DNA of 64,000 bases from Bacillota bacterium. GTDB taxonomy: Bacteria > Bacillota > Clostridia > Acetivibrionales > DSM-1351. Positions 43,145 through 52,366 of this stretch are shown in pieces. Each line of letters starts with the position of its first letter. Position 1 is the stretch's first letter. The translations under genes and the position numbers were made by a program. Below the pieces are notes generated by a model. The model made no database searches and had not been told where the DNA came from. It was given only the letters and a program-made list of their open reading frames with translations. Location: the NCBI GenBank assembly GCA_023400235.1, contig JAEXFI010000005.1, positions 62,001-126,000 on the forward strand, written 5' to 3'.

Positions 43145-44320
43145 ATGGGAAAAATGAAATTTGCAAAAAAGCTGTCTTTAGTAATTGTAATGGCGATTTT
43201 AGCCTCCATGCTTTTTGCAGGCTGTTCTGCCAAAACCGACGATTTGGGAATTGCACTCATTACATCCGCAGCGGGACCAAACGACAAAGGATATAATCAA
43301 TCAGCTGTTACAGGACTGGAAAAGGTTAAAAGTGAATTGGGCATCAATTATAAGGTAGTGGAGACCTCAGATGTACCAGGCAGTTTGACACAATTGGCCG
43401 GAGCAGGCTACAAGCTGATTTTCAGCTTGGAATACAACTTTGATGCGCTCATAAAGGGTGTGGGAGGAAATAAGCCTATTGCGGAGCAGTATCCGGATAC
43501 AACCTTTGTTATATTTAATGATAATCCAAATGTAAATGAGGACGGAACTGTTAAGCACAAAAATGTTGTTTCTGTAATGTTTGATGTGCACGAGGCTTCT
43601 TTTATAGCAGGAGCACTGAGCACCCTCGTAAATGAAAATGCTGCGGAACTGTTTAATACTGCGGACTATGCCCTGACAGCAGGAGAGGCGGGAAGAAAGG
43701 TTGGTTTCCTTGGAGGCACAAAGTCAAACGGAATAACTGTATTTGGTTATGGTTATGCTGAAGGAATCAACTATGTAGCTAAGGAGCTGGGTGTGAAATA
43801 TACCTTCTATAGTGACTATAATGCCGGCTTCAGCGACTCTGCGGCAGGTGCCACAAAAGCAAACACCTACTACTCCGACGGAGCAAACATTGTATATGCG
43901 GTAGCAGGTGCAGTTGGTGACGGTGTAACTGCAAAAGCAAAAGAAGTGAAAAAGCTTGCCATAGAAGTGGACGCAAACAAGGACGGCAATCAGCCGGGCT
44001 ATATACTCACCAGTGTGTTGAAGAATACGGAAGTACCTGTATATGAAATAGCAAAGAATTTTAAGGATAAGACCATGGATAAGGTGAATGGCAAGGTACT
44101 GAGCTACAATCTTGCATCAGGCGCTACAGGAATCACCGATCTCAGCGTAATCGAATCCAAGATAAAGCCTGAAGGCAAGGCCAAATGGGATGTAATCAAG
44201 ACAGAAATCAAGACAATAGCAGATAAGATAGGCAGCGGCGAAATCAAGGTGACAAATGCTCAGGCGGGAGAAAGCTTTGACAAAGCAGCTCTCACAAACC
44301 TGAACATGCCTAACGATTAA
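43145..44320 (+). CDS. BMP-family (PnrA-like) nucleoside-binding lipoprotein
   Basis: 391-residue lipoprotein with lipobox LFAGC (Cys27). The binding fold has IALITSAAGPNDKGYNQSA near the N terminus (the SFND-like region of the BMP family), YPDTTFVIFND, HEASFIAGAL, GRKVGFLGGTKSNGI and YAEGINYV. BMP proteins bind purine or pyrimidine nucleosides. GAGGAG lies 8 bases before the ATG at 43145. It begins a transcript with the ATPase and two permeases of the same importer. Confidence 0.92.
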   Translation: MGKMKFAKKLSLVIVMAILASMLFAGCSAKTDDLGIALITSAAGPNDKGYNQSAVTGLEKVKSELGINYKVVETSDVPGSLTQLAGAGYKLIFSLEYNFDALIKGVGGNKPIAEQYPDTTFVIFNDNPNVNEDGTVKHKNVVSVMFDVHEASFIAGALSTLVNENAAELFNTADYALTAGEAGRKVGFLGGTKSNGITVFGYGYAEGINYVAKELGVKYTFYSDYNAGFSDSAAGATKANTYYSDGANIVYAVAGAVGDGVTAKAKEVKKLAIEVDANKDGNQPGYILTSVLKNTEVPVYEIAKNFKDKTMDKVNGKVLSYNLASGATGITDLSVIESKIKPEGKAKWDVIKTEIKTIADKIGSGEIKVTNAQAGESFDKAALTNLNMPND

Positions 44321-44382
44321 GGCCTGGCATAAAAAGACGGAAGCTGATCGCTGTTTAATATTTGTTTAAGAGGGCGGTAAAT

Positions 44383-45930
44383 ATGTACGCAATAGAAGCT
44401 GTTAATTTAACAAAAAAATATGGTGACTTTGTTGCTAACGAGGATATAAATATTTCTATTGAACAAGGTGAAATTACCGCAATAGTAGGTGAAAACGGAG
44501 CCGGAAAGACAACTCTTATGAATATGTTCTTCGGACTTCAGCGTCCTACCGGCGGAGAACTCAGAGTACAGGGCAGGCAGGTTTCCTTCAGCTCCTCGTT
44601 AGATGCAATAAACTGCGGATTAGGTATGGTGCACCAGCATTTCAAGCTGGTGCCCAGCCTTACCGTATTTGAGAATATACTTCTTGGAGCTGAAATTAAA
44701 AGGAGTTTGAGTTTCTTTGGGAAAGCAGGTTTTAAAAGCCCTATAATTGACAGGAATCTGGAACGGAAAACCGTACAAAAGCTTATTGATGATTATAAGT
44801 TTGAACTTAACGCAGAGGACCTGGTGGACAATATTTCCATAGGGGCAAAGCAAAGGGTGGAAATATTGAAGATGCTTTACCGGAACGTGGATATCCTGAT
44901 ATTTGACGAGCCAACGGCGGTTCTCACTCCTCAGGAGGTGGACGAACTCCTGGTAAGCTTCAAGGAACTTAAAAAGCAGGGAAAAACAATAATATTGATT
45001 ACCCATAAGTTAAGAGAAGTAATGGAAGTCAGTGACAAGGTAGTTGTGATAAAGCGCGGCAGAGTTGTTGGAACAAGAGCGACAAAGGACACCGATGCTG
45101 CCGAGCTGGCCAGGCTTATGGTGGGACGTGAGGTTATTCTCAATGTCAACAAGGAGGATAGGGATGCCAGCCGCAGCAAGGTGGTATACTCTGTAAAAAA
45201 CCTATGCACGGTTAATAATTTTGGAAAGAAAGTTCTTGATGATATATCGTTTGACATAAAAGAAGGAGAAATACTTGGGGTTGCAGGTGTTGAAGGAAAT
45301 GGGCAAAGTGAGCTGGTGAGAGTTCTCTCAGGCCTTATGGAGTCCACCGGAGGGAGTGTGGGCCTCAACGACAAGGATATAACCAACTGGTGGCCGGGAG
45401 AATTGCGTGCCGCAGGTGTGGGAATAGTTCCTGAAGACAGATATGCACAGGGTCTCTGCAAGGATATGACCATATCGGACAACCTGATTGCGGGTTATCA
45501 TAGTAATCCCTGCCTTTGCAAGAATGGACTTCTTATGAAGAAGGAAATTGAAAAGCAGGGTGACAGGCTCATAGAAAAATATGATATAAGAATAGCCGAA
45601 AGGAATGGCAATGTTTCACAGCTTTCGGGAGGAAATGCGCAGAAAATAATAGTAGCCAGGGAATTTGACTCGGATCCAAAGCTGCTGGTGGTAAGCCAGC
45701 CTACACGGGGAGTGGACATTGGCTCAATAGAATTCATCCATAAAAAGATCCTTGAGCTGAGAGCTGACGGTAAGGCCATTCTGCTGGTGTCCAGTGAACT
45801 CAGTGAAATAATGAACCTGAGTGACAGGATTATTGTAATGTACAAGGGAAGGATTGTAGGACAGCTTTCTGGAAAGAATGCCGACAGCGCGCGGCTGGGG
45901 CTGATGATGGCAGGGCTGCCTGCAGAATAA
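44383..45930 (+). CDS. Nucleoside ABC importer double ATPase
   Basis: 515 residues with two ABC domains. Domain 1: VGENGAGKTTLMNMFFG, LGMVHQHFKLVPSLTVFENILLG, IGAKQRVEILKML and ILIFDEPTAVLTPQE. Domain 2: GVAGVEGNGQSELVRVLSG, IVPEDRYAQGL, LSGGNAQKIIVAREF and LLVVSQPTRGVDIGS. The HQHF motif and the Gln in the second Walker B are usual in BMP-type (NupA/YufO) transporters. AGAGGGCGG precedes the ATG at 44383. Confidence 0.95.
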   Translation: MYAIEAVNLTKKYGDFVANEDINISIEQGEITAIVGENGAGKTTLMNMFFGLQRPTGGELRVQGRQVSFSSSLDAINCGLGMVHQHFKLVPSLTVFENILLGAEIKRSLSFFGKAGFKSPIIDRNLERKTVQKLIDDYKFELNAEDLVDNISIGAKQRVEILKMLYRNVDILIFDEPTAVLTPQEVDELLVSFKELKKQGKTIILITHKLREVMEVSDKVVVIKRGRVVGTRATKDTDAAELARLMVGREVILNVNKEDRDASRSKVVYSVKNLCTVNNFGKKVLDDISFDIKEGEILGVAGVEGNGQSELVRVLSGLMESTGGSVGLNDKDITNWWPGELRAAGVGIVPEDRYAQGLCKDMTISDNLIAGYHSNPCLCKNGLLMKKEIEKQGDRLIEKYDIRIAERNGNVSQLSGGNAQKIIVAREFDSDPKLLVVSQPTRGVDIGSIEFIHKKILELRADGKAILLVSSELSEIMNLSDRIIVMYKGRIVGQLSGKNADSARLGLMMAGLPAE

Positions 45931-45992
45931 CGCCCAAGGCTGAAAGAAATGGGAAATACCAAAGGGGGTGCCGGGTCCATGCCGTTTCTTTC

Positions 45993-47114
45993 ATGACATT
46001 ATGCAAAATTGATGGCATGGACATAATTATGAAAAAAGGCGATACGATTCTAAGAAGCATATATAATGTTTTATTTCCGGTAATAGGTGCTCTTTTCCTT
46101 GGAGGAATAGTAATAGCTGCAATAGGCGAAAATCCCTTTACCACCTATGCCATAATGATTCAAAAATCCCTGCTAAGTGGCGGAGGACTTCTGAAAACAC
46201 TGCATTTTGCTGCACCGTTAATATTGACCGGCCTTGCTATAGCTATAACCTTTAAAGCAAATATTTTTAACATGGGCGTGGAGGGACAGGCTGTTCTGGG
46301 AGCTTTTTTCGCAGGCGTTGTGGGCTTTACGGTAAAGGGACTTCCCCCTGCAGTCCACATTGGGTTGTGCGTATTGACTGGAATGGTGGTGGGAATGCTC
46401 TTTGCACTTATCCCCGCAGTTCTCAAGGCATATTTTAATGTCAATGAAATGGTTGTAACCCTTATGCTTAACTATGTCGTGGTGGAGATAGTAAAATTTC
46501 TGTCCCAGGGAGTGTTCAAGGACCCCAGCTCAGGGTATGTATCAACCTATCCCATTGCCGACAGTGCCATGTTCAAAAAGTTGTTTAATTCGGAGCTCAC
46601 TGGATTTTTCTTTATAGCGCTCATCGTCTTCGGACTTATGTACGTTGTTTTTAAATACTCCAAGCTGGGGTATGAGGTGACGGCAATAGGCAAGAATCCT
46701 GAATTCTCAGAAGCCACAGGGATGAAGGTAAGCAGGAAGATAATGATAATAATGCTGATCAGCGGAGCAATAAGCGGACTTGCGGGTGCAGGCTTTCTGA
46801 TGAGTGAAAAATTCAGGTTTACACTTGATTTTTCCGGAAGTCCGGGACTTGGCTGGGACGGCATGCTAATTGCACTTCTGGGCAGTCACAATCCTGTAGG
46901 AATTCTTATTGCAGCCATATTTTATTCAGCCTTGAAGACAGGGAGCGATTACATCAGTGTATTTACCAATGTGCCAAAGGATATTGTAGGAGTTATACAG
47001 GGCATCCTGATACTTTTGCTTTCGGTAAAATTTATCAATAAAAATTTAAACCTGTCGGGCCGGCTTAAAGCCATCTGGAAAAAGGCAGGAAGCAAAGGTC
47101 GCAAGGCTTTATAA
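45993..47114 (+). CDS. Nucleoside ABC importer permease 1
   Basis: About 365-373 residues with around ten membrane segments, of the NupP/YufP kind: ANIFNMGVEGQAVLGAF, YFNVNEMVVTLMLNYV, ATGMKVSRKIMIIM and GLGWDGMLIALLGSHNPVGI. The start is uncertain: ATG codons at 45993, 46017 and 46029 are all in frame, and none has a strong ribosome binding site; 46017 or 46029 gives the more usual N terminus. Pairs with the next gene. Confidence 0.92.
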   Translation: MTLCKIDGMDIIMKKGDTILRSIYNVLFPVIGALFLGGIVIAAIGENPFTTYAIMIQKSLLSGGGLLKTLHFAAPLILTGLAIAITFKANIFNMGVEGQAVLGAFFAGVVGFTVKGLPPAVHIGLCVLTGMVVGMLFALIPAVLKAYFNVNEMVVTLMLNYVVVEIVKFLSQGVFKDPSSGYVSTYPIADSAMFKKLFNSELTGFFFIALIVFGLMYVVFKYSKLGYEVTAIGKNPEFSEATGMKVSRKIMIIMLISGAISGLAGAGFLMSEKFRFTLDFSGSPGLGWDGMLIALLGSHNPVGILIAAIFYSALKTGSDYISVFTNVPKDIVGVIQGILILLLSVKFINKNLNLSGRLKAIWKKAGSKGRKAL

Positions 47115-47138
47115 CTTTAAATGACAGAGGTAAACCAT

Positions 47139-48056
47139 ATGAATCTATTAAGCAATATTCTATACGACATGATTTATCACAGTGCCCCTATTATACTGGC
47201 TGTGCTGGGAGGGCTGTTTGCACACAAGGCAAATGTGCTTAATATAGGGCTGGAGGGAATGATGCTCATGGGAGCCTTCAGCAGCACACTATTTGTAATG
47301 GTTACGGGAAATTTATGGATTGGAGTTTTACTAAGCGTTTTCTGTACCTTGATACTGGGACTGATATTCTCATTTTTCGGTATAACCTTAAAGAGCAACT
47401 TTATAATTACCGGTTTTGGCATAAACATATTCGTATTGGCGTTGAGCTCTTTTATGCTGAAATACATGCAGATGGCCAATATTAATGTCAGCTCTCTCAT
47501 CAATGTGACCGGCCTGAAAATCAATATTCCTGTTATCAGGGATATACCCGTACTGGGCAGTCTCTTGAGCGGACATACCGCCATAACCTATCTGAGCTTC
47601 ATTCTGATAGCAGTTGTATCAATAGTAATGTATAAAACAAAATTCGGGGTATACGTGCGGGTTGTGGGCGAAAACGAGGAAGCCGCAAAGTCTGTGGGTA
47701 TAAACAGCACCTATATCAAGTATGCGGCAGTGCTCATAGGAGCAGCTCTCTGCGCACTGGCCGGGGCAAACCTGGCAGTTGAAAGAATGGCACTGTTTAC
47801 TAATAATATGACAGCAGGGAGAGGCTTTATAGCTATAGCTGCAATATATTGCGGAGGCGCAAAACCGGTGAAGTCAAGTATTTATGCTATTATATTCGGG
47901 CTTGCAAAATCTCTGGCCATAAATCTTGCCTTGTTTGCCGGACCTGTTTCGGGACTGTTTGAGATAGTGCCTTACCTTATGATAGTGGTTGTACTGTTTG
48001 CGGTTTCGGCTCTTGAGGCCCGCCGTACAAAGATAAGGGGGTTTAAACTTGAATAA
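47139..48056 (+). CDS. Nucleoside ABC importer permease 2
   Basis: 305 residues, the NupQ/YufQ-type partner permease: VLGGLFAHKANVLNIGLEGMMLMGAF, VVGENEEAAKSVGI and GRGFIAIAAIYCGGAKPV. CAGAGGT precedes the ATG at 47139; an upstream ATG at 47121 is less likely. Its 3' end overlaps the next gene by 8 bases. Confidence 0.93.
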   Translation: MNLLSNILYDMIYHSAPIILAVLGGLFAHKANVLNIGLEGMMLMGAFSSTLFVMVTGNLWIGVLLSVFCTLILGLIFSFFGITLKSNFIITGFGINIFVLALSSFMLKYMQMANINVSSLINVTGLKINIPVIRDIPVLGSLLSGHTAITYLSFILIAVVSIVMYKTKFGVYVRVVGENEEAAKSVGINSTYIKYAAVLIGAALCALAGANLAVERMALFTNNMTAGRGFIAIAAIYCGGAKPVKSSIYAIIFGLAKSLAINLALFAGPVSGLFEIVPYLMIVVVLFAVSALEARRTKIRGFKLE

Positions 48057-48618
48057 TACAGCACTGGTTATTGTAGACATGGTAAAGGATTTTACTGATC
48101 CAGAGGGGCTGGTATTCTACCCGCAGAATCGGGAAATCCTGCCGAGAATCAAACGTGTATTGGAGGAATGCAGGAGGCATGGTGTCCTGGTGATTTTCCT
48201 CCAGCACAGCTATAGAAAAGATAAATATGATAAAAATCTTCAAAATATGCGTCCCAACTGTATAGAAGGTACAGGCGGAGATGCTGTGGACCCCATGCTG
48301 GAGATAGATGCTGCAAAGGATTATGTCATAAAAAAAAGACGCTACAGCGGCTTTGTAGGCACCGACCTTGACATGGTACTGAGGGAAAACAGCATCAAAA
48401 ACCTGATAATTACAGGTACAAAGACAAACTGCTGCATTCGTGCCACTGTCACAGATGCCTATAATCTGGACTATATGCCCGTAGTGGTATCGGACTGTGT
48501 AGCTACCAATGATGAGACTGTAAACCAGGTTCATCTCTCGGATATTAAAAAGTATCTGGGTAAGGTCGTGACTTCACAGGAGCTGTTTGACTATCTGGAG
48601 AAGGGGGAGTTTGACTGA
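48049..48618 (+). CDS. Isochorismatase-like cysteine hydrolase
   Basis: 189 residues. The triad of the family is intact: D10 (LVIVDMVKDF), K96 (KKRRYSGF) and C129 (GTKTNCCIRATVTDAYNL), and the motif GTDLDMVL follows the lysine. Members hydrolyse amides or imides such as nicotinamide, ureidoacrylate or N-carbamoyl compounds. In this operon it may open or deaminate a base or linker; the substrate is unknown. Start is a TTG at 48049 with AAGGGGG 7 bases upstream, overlapping the permease stop. Confidence 0.9.
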   Translation: MNNTALVIVDMVKDFTDPEGLVFYPQNREILPRIKRVLEECRRHGVLVIFLQHSYRKDKYDKNLQNMRPNCIEGTGGDAVDPMLEIDAAKDYVIKKRRYSGFVGTDLDMVLRENSIKNLIITGTKTNCCIRATVTDAYNLDYMPVVVSDCVATNDETVNQVHLSDIKKYLGKVVTSQELFDYLEKGEFD

Positions 48619-49568
48619 TGAAATATGATGTTTTGGTCAATGGATATGTAAGTCTGGACAGGATAATCAGAACTTCAACTCCGCTTAGGTACGGCTACAC
48701 TTCACTGGTTGTAAACAGCGACAATGCTAAAATCCAGTACGGAGGCTGTTCTACAAATATTGCATATCTGATGGCGAAATTAAATATGAAGGCCCTTCCT
48801 ATTATAAGGGTAGGCGGGGATGACTACAGGGAAACCGGCTTTTATGACTATCTGAAGGATGCGGGAGTGTGTATGGAGGCAGTGGAGATTGTTCCTGAGG
48901 AAACCACCTCCAACTGTTACCTTATTGCAGACTCGGAAAACAATCATGTTACTATATTTTATCCGGGAGCCATGGACAGGAAATATGCCGGAGAAATGAA
49001 CCCGGAATTCTTTAAGGAAGCCGGGCTAGGCATTATGACAGTGGGTTCCTATGAGGACAACCAGGAATTTTACCGCAAGTGCAGGACTCACAATGTACCG
49101 CTTGTATTTGGCATGAAATGCGATTATGATGCCTTCCCCGAGGAGTTTTTCAAGGAAGTTCTCACTTACAGTAAAATCATATTCTGCAATGAGTGTGAGC
49201 GGGGAGAAATAGAAAGAATTTTCAGGCTGGAGGACATAACCGGGCTCTTTGAAAGAGCTAATGCGGAGATAATTGTCACGACCCTGGGCAAAAAGGGGTG
49301 TGTGTACTACCACAAGACAAAGGACGGAATAAGCTCCGGCAGTATAGCCGCAGCGGAATTCGGCAGTGTGGTGGATACCACCGGCTCAGGAGACGCCTTT
49401 ATGTCGGGGTTTTTGTACGGCTATCTTAAAGATATGGAGGTCAAGGCTTGCTGCAGCCTTGGAAGTGTACTCTCTTCCTTTATTATAGAAAAAGTTGGCT
49501 GTACTACCAATGCCCCCGACGAAGAAGAGTTTCTCAGGCGGTTTAATCAATTTATCAAGGGAGAATAG
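48618..49568 (+). CDS. PfkB-family sugar or nucleoside kinase
   Basis: 316 residues of the ribokinase fold. N-terminal substrate region: YGGCSTNIAYLMAKLNM; the anion hole and catalytic aspartate are in VVDTTGSGDAFMSGFLYGYL; PEETTSNCYLIAD resembles the lid region. It should phosphorylate a sugar or nucleoside with ATP. The ATG overlaps the hydrolase stop by one base (TGATG). Confidence 0.92.
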   Translation: MKYDVLVNGYVSLDRIIRTSTPLRYGYTSLVVNSDNAKIQYGGCSTNIAYLMAKLNMKALPIIRVGGDDYRETGFYDYLKDAGVCMEAVEIVPEETTSNCYLIADSENNHVTIFYPGAMDRKYAGEMNPEFFKEAGLGIMTVGSYEDNQEFYRKCRTHNVPLVFGMKCDYDAFPEEFFKEVLTYSKIIFCNECERGEIERIFRLEDITGLFERANAEIIVTTLGKKGCVYYHKTKDGISSGSIAAAEFGSVVDTTGSGDAFMSGFLYGYLKDMEVKACCSLGSVLSSFIIEKVGCTTNAPDEEEFLRRFNQFIKGE

Positions 49569-49572
49569 TGAG

Positions 49573-50331
49573 ATGCAAACTTTATATTCAAAAACAGAAG
49601 AGAAGGATATAGCGAAATATGTGCTGTTTTCAGGAGATCCCTGGAGGGTGGAAACCGTGGCAAAACATCTGGAGGATGTGCAGCACATAGCCTTTGCAAG
49701 AGAGTTCAATACCTATACCGGCTTCTACAAGGGTGTCAGGATATCAGTTACCTCAACCGGCATAGGCGCTCCTTCGGCAGCCATCGCCATGGAGGAGATG
49801 TATCAGTGCGGTATGGAGGTGGCTGTTCGTATGGGGACAACCATGGGACTGAAGGATGATTTGCTGGGAAAGCTCATTATCCCCACGGGGGCAATGAGAG
49901 AGGAAGCTACCAGTAAAACCTATGTGCCGGAGTCTTATCCTGCGGTTGCGGATATTGGCCTGATAAACTGCATGAACAAAAGCACCCTGGAAAACGGCAG
50001 GGAATATGTTAACGGAATCACCTGTACCATGGACGGTTTTTACAGTCAGATGAGGGACTCACGTCTGTCTGAAAAGATGCAGAGAGATATGGGACAAACC
50101 TTTGAAGCACTTAAAAAATACAATATTTCGGCGGTTGACATGGAGTCAAGCTGTATGCTGGTATTGGCAAACCTGATGGGTATCAAGGGCTGCATTGTCA
50201 CAATGACTACGGTGCTTGAAAACCTGAAGGATTTTCTGAAGGGAGAGGCCCGCACAAGGTCGGAAGAGGATTTGTGCAGGATTGCCCTGGATGGGCTTGT
50301 GATTTATGACAGGGAGGTGTCTGGAAGATGA
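49573..50331 (+). CDS. Uridine phosphorylase-like nucleoside phosphorylase
   Basis: 252 residues of the NP-I family, which cleaves nucleosides with phosphate to base and sugar 1-phosphate. Motifs: SGDPWRVETVAKHL (phosphate site), STGIGAPSAAIAMEEM, VRMGTTMGLKDDLLGKLIIP and the ribose-contacting AVDMESSCMLVLANLMG. The frame opens at 49495 within the kinase gene, but AAGGGAG precedes the ATG at 49573, where the family N terminus begins. Its stop overlaps the btpA-like start by 4 bases. Confidence 0.92.
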   Translation: MQTLYSKTEEKDIAKYVLFSGDPWRVETVAKHLEDVQHIAFAREFNTYTGFYKGVRISVTSTGIGAPSAAIAMEEMYQCGMEVAVRMGTTMGLKDDLLGKLIIPTGAMREEATSKTYVPESYPAVADIGLINCMNKSTLENGREYVNGITCTMDGFYSQMRDSRLSEKMQRDMGQTFEALKKYNISAVDMESSCMLVLANLMGIKGCIVTMTTVLENLKDFLKGEARTRSEEDLCRIALDGLVIYDREVSGR

Positions 50332-51116
50332 AGGAACTGATTTTTAAGGATAAAAGTCTTGTAATAGGTATGGTACATTGTCTGGCACTGCCAGGAACAC
50401 CTAACTTTTGCGGAGATATGAAAAAGGTGACGGAGCAGGCTGTAAGGGATGCCATAACTTTGGAAAAGTCGGGAATGGACGCCATAATAATTGAAAATAT
50501 GGGGGACGGAACCTTTGGTATAAACCTGGATATTGAGCAGTCCTGTGCACTGGCTGCCATAAGTGCAATTGTGGCCCAAAATGTAAGCATTCCTGTGGGA
50601 ATAGATGCGGCAATGAATGATTATGCAACGGCATTTTCCGTTGCAAAGGCTGTTGATGCCGGGTTTGTAAGAATACCTGTGTTTGTGGATACCGTTGAAT
50701 TTTTTGGAGGCATTATTTCACCGTGCGCCCGTGCTGCAATGAAGTTCAGAAAAAACCTTGGGGCGGAAAATGTAAAAATCCTGGCGGATATACAGGTAAA
50801 GCACACCCACATGCTTCTGCCCCATGTGACCATAGAGGATTCCGCAAAGGCTGCCGAAGCCTGCGGTGCTGATGCAATTATTGTGACTGGAACGCATATA
50901 GGAGTCGAAACTCCTATTGAAATCATAAAGAGGGTGAAAAAGGTAACAAAGCTTCCCGTTATTGCCGGAAGCGGAGTAAAAGACACTAACATCAGGGAGC
51001 AGCTGCAGATAGCAGACGGTGCCATAGTAGGCTCCAGCCTTAAAGAAGGCGGGCTTATAGAAAATCCTGTTTCACCGGAGCTCTGCAAACTGCTGGTTGA
51101 TGCATTGAAGGCGTAA
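50328..51116 (+). CDS. BtpA/SgcQ family TIM-barrel protein
   Basis: 262 residues. Recognisable by VIGMVHCLALPGTPNF at the start, GMDAIIIENMGDGTFG, VRIPVFVDTVEF, ILADIQVKHTHMLLP and the phosphate-site-like IAGSGVKDTNI and AIVGSSLKEGG. The family is named from cyanobacterial BtpA and the enterobacterial sgc operon, but its enzyme activity is not established. Its presence between a nucleoside phosphorylase and an alcohol dehydrogenase suggests action on a sugar phosphate. Confidence 0.9.
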   Translation: MKELIFKDKSLVIGMVHCLALPGTPNFCGDMKKVTEQAVRDAITLEKSGMDAIIIENMGDGTFGINLDIEQSCALAAISAIVAQNVSIPVGIDAAMNDYATAFSVAKAVDAGFVRIPVFVDTVEFFGGIISPCARAAMKFRKNLGAENVKILADIQVKHTHMLLPHVTIEDSAKAAEACGADAIIVTGTHIGVETPIEIIKRVKKVTKLPVIAGSGVKDTNIREQLQIADGAIVGSSLKEGGLIENPVSPELCKLLVDALKA

Positions 51117-51190
51117 GCGCTGAGTTTGGGAGTCTGATATAGATTTTAATAAAAACCATAAAATTTTTACGGGGAAAAGGACTGATATAT

Positions 51191-52345
51191 ATGATGAGGC
51201 CCATGAAGCTGGCGGGAAGTCAGTTGATGTTCGGAGCGGGAACACTTGAGCACCTGAAGAGCCTTAAGGGCAGGAAAGCTTGTATTGTCACCGGCGGCTC
51301 AAGCATGAAGAAGAGCGGGATTTTGCAGAAAACCATAGACTATTTAAAAGAAGCAGGAATTAGCAGTTTTGTTTTTGAGGGAGTTGAGCCCGACCCAATG
51401 TTCAGCACGGTATATAGGGGTGCAGAGGCCATGAAGCAGGAACAGCCGGATATAATAATAGGGCTGGGAGGCGGGTCCGCAATGGATGCTGCAAAAGCCA
51501 TGTGGGTGTACTACGAGCATCCTGAGCTGAAAGCCCTAAAGGACATAGTTCCGCCAAACCCTGTTCCAAAGCTTAGAAATAAAGCCATATTGGTCTGCAT
51601 ACCGTCAACCAGCGGAACAGCCAGCGAGGTAAGCCGCTCTGTGGTCATTACAGATGATGAAACCCATATAAAATATGGCATAGGAGATATGGAAATGATG
51701 CCGGATATTGCCATATGCGATCCGGAAGTAACGGTTACGATGCCTCGGACTATTACTGCAGAAACAGGAATGGATGCTTTGACACATGCTTTGGAAGCAC
51801 TTGTATCAAAGAGATCCAACTATCTGAGCAATATATTGGCGAAAGGTGCGGCAAGGGACATAATACTTAACCTTCCAAAGGCATATTCTGACGGAACTGC
51901 AATGGAATACAGGGAGATCATGCTTAATGCATCTTTGACAGCAGGACTTGCATTTACAAATGTATCTTTGGGAATTGTTCATTCCATGGCACACACTTTG
52001 GGCAGCTATTTCGGAATAGCTCATGGCCTGGCGGATGCAATAATCCTGCCCTATGTCATGGACTTCAATCTGGGAGCCGGTACGGCAAAAGCCGCATATT
52101 CGGAACTGGCCAGGGAGCTGGGGGCTGATAATCTGATAAAGGTTGTTGCTGACCTGAATAGATTTATAGGTATACCTGTAAATATTTCCAAGCTGGTTCC
52201 GGACGAAGACTCATATATGAAAAAGCTTGAGGAAATGTCAGAAATGGCCTTGAAGGACGGGTGCACAAAGACAAATCCCGTCATACCCGACTTTGAACAG
52301 ATGAAGTCATTATTTATAAAAATATATGAAGCACAGGAAGTATAA
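51191..52345 (+). CDS. Iron-containing alcohol dehydrogenase
   Basis: 384 residues of the group III (Fe-ADH) family. NAD(P)-binding motif GLGGGSAMDAAKAMWV; metal-ligand region HALEALVS, then GIVHSMAHTLGSYFGIAHGLADAI, where three histidines with an upstream aspartate bind iron. It reduces aldehydes or oxidises alcohols; in this operon it may dispose of an aldehyde released from the sugar. Only AAAAGGA precedes the ATG, 74 bases after the btpA-like gene. Confidence 0.93.
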   Translation: MMRPMKLAGSQLMFGAGTLEHLKSLKGRKACIVTGGSSMKKSGILQKTIDYLKEAGISSFVFEGVEPDPMFSTVYRGAEAMKQEQPDIIIGLGGGSAMDAAKAMWVYYEHPELKALKDIVPPNPVPKLRNKAILVCIPSTSGTASEVSRSVVITDDETHIKYGIGDMEMMPDIAICDPEVTVTMPRTITAETGMDALTHALEALVSKRSNYLSNILAKGAARDIILNLPKAYSDGTAMEYREIMLNASLTAGLAFTNVSLGIVHSMAHTLGSYFGIAHGLADAIILPYVMDFNLGAGTAKAAYSELARELGADNLIKVVADLNRFIGIPVNISKLVPDEDSYMKKLEEMSEMALKDGCTKTNPVIPDFEQMKSLFIKIYEAQEV

Positions 52346-52366
52346 ATACAGCTTTTGGAGGTTACT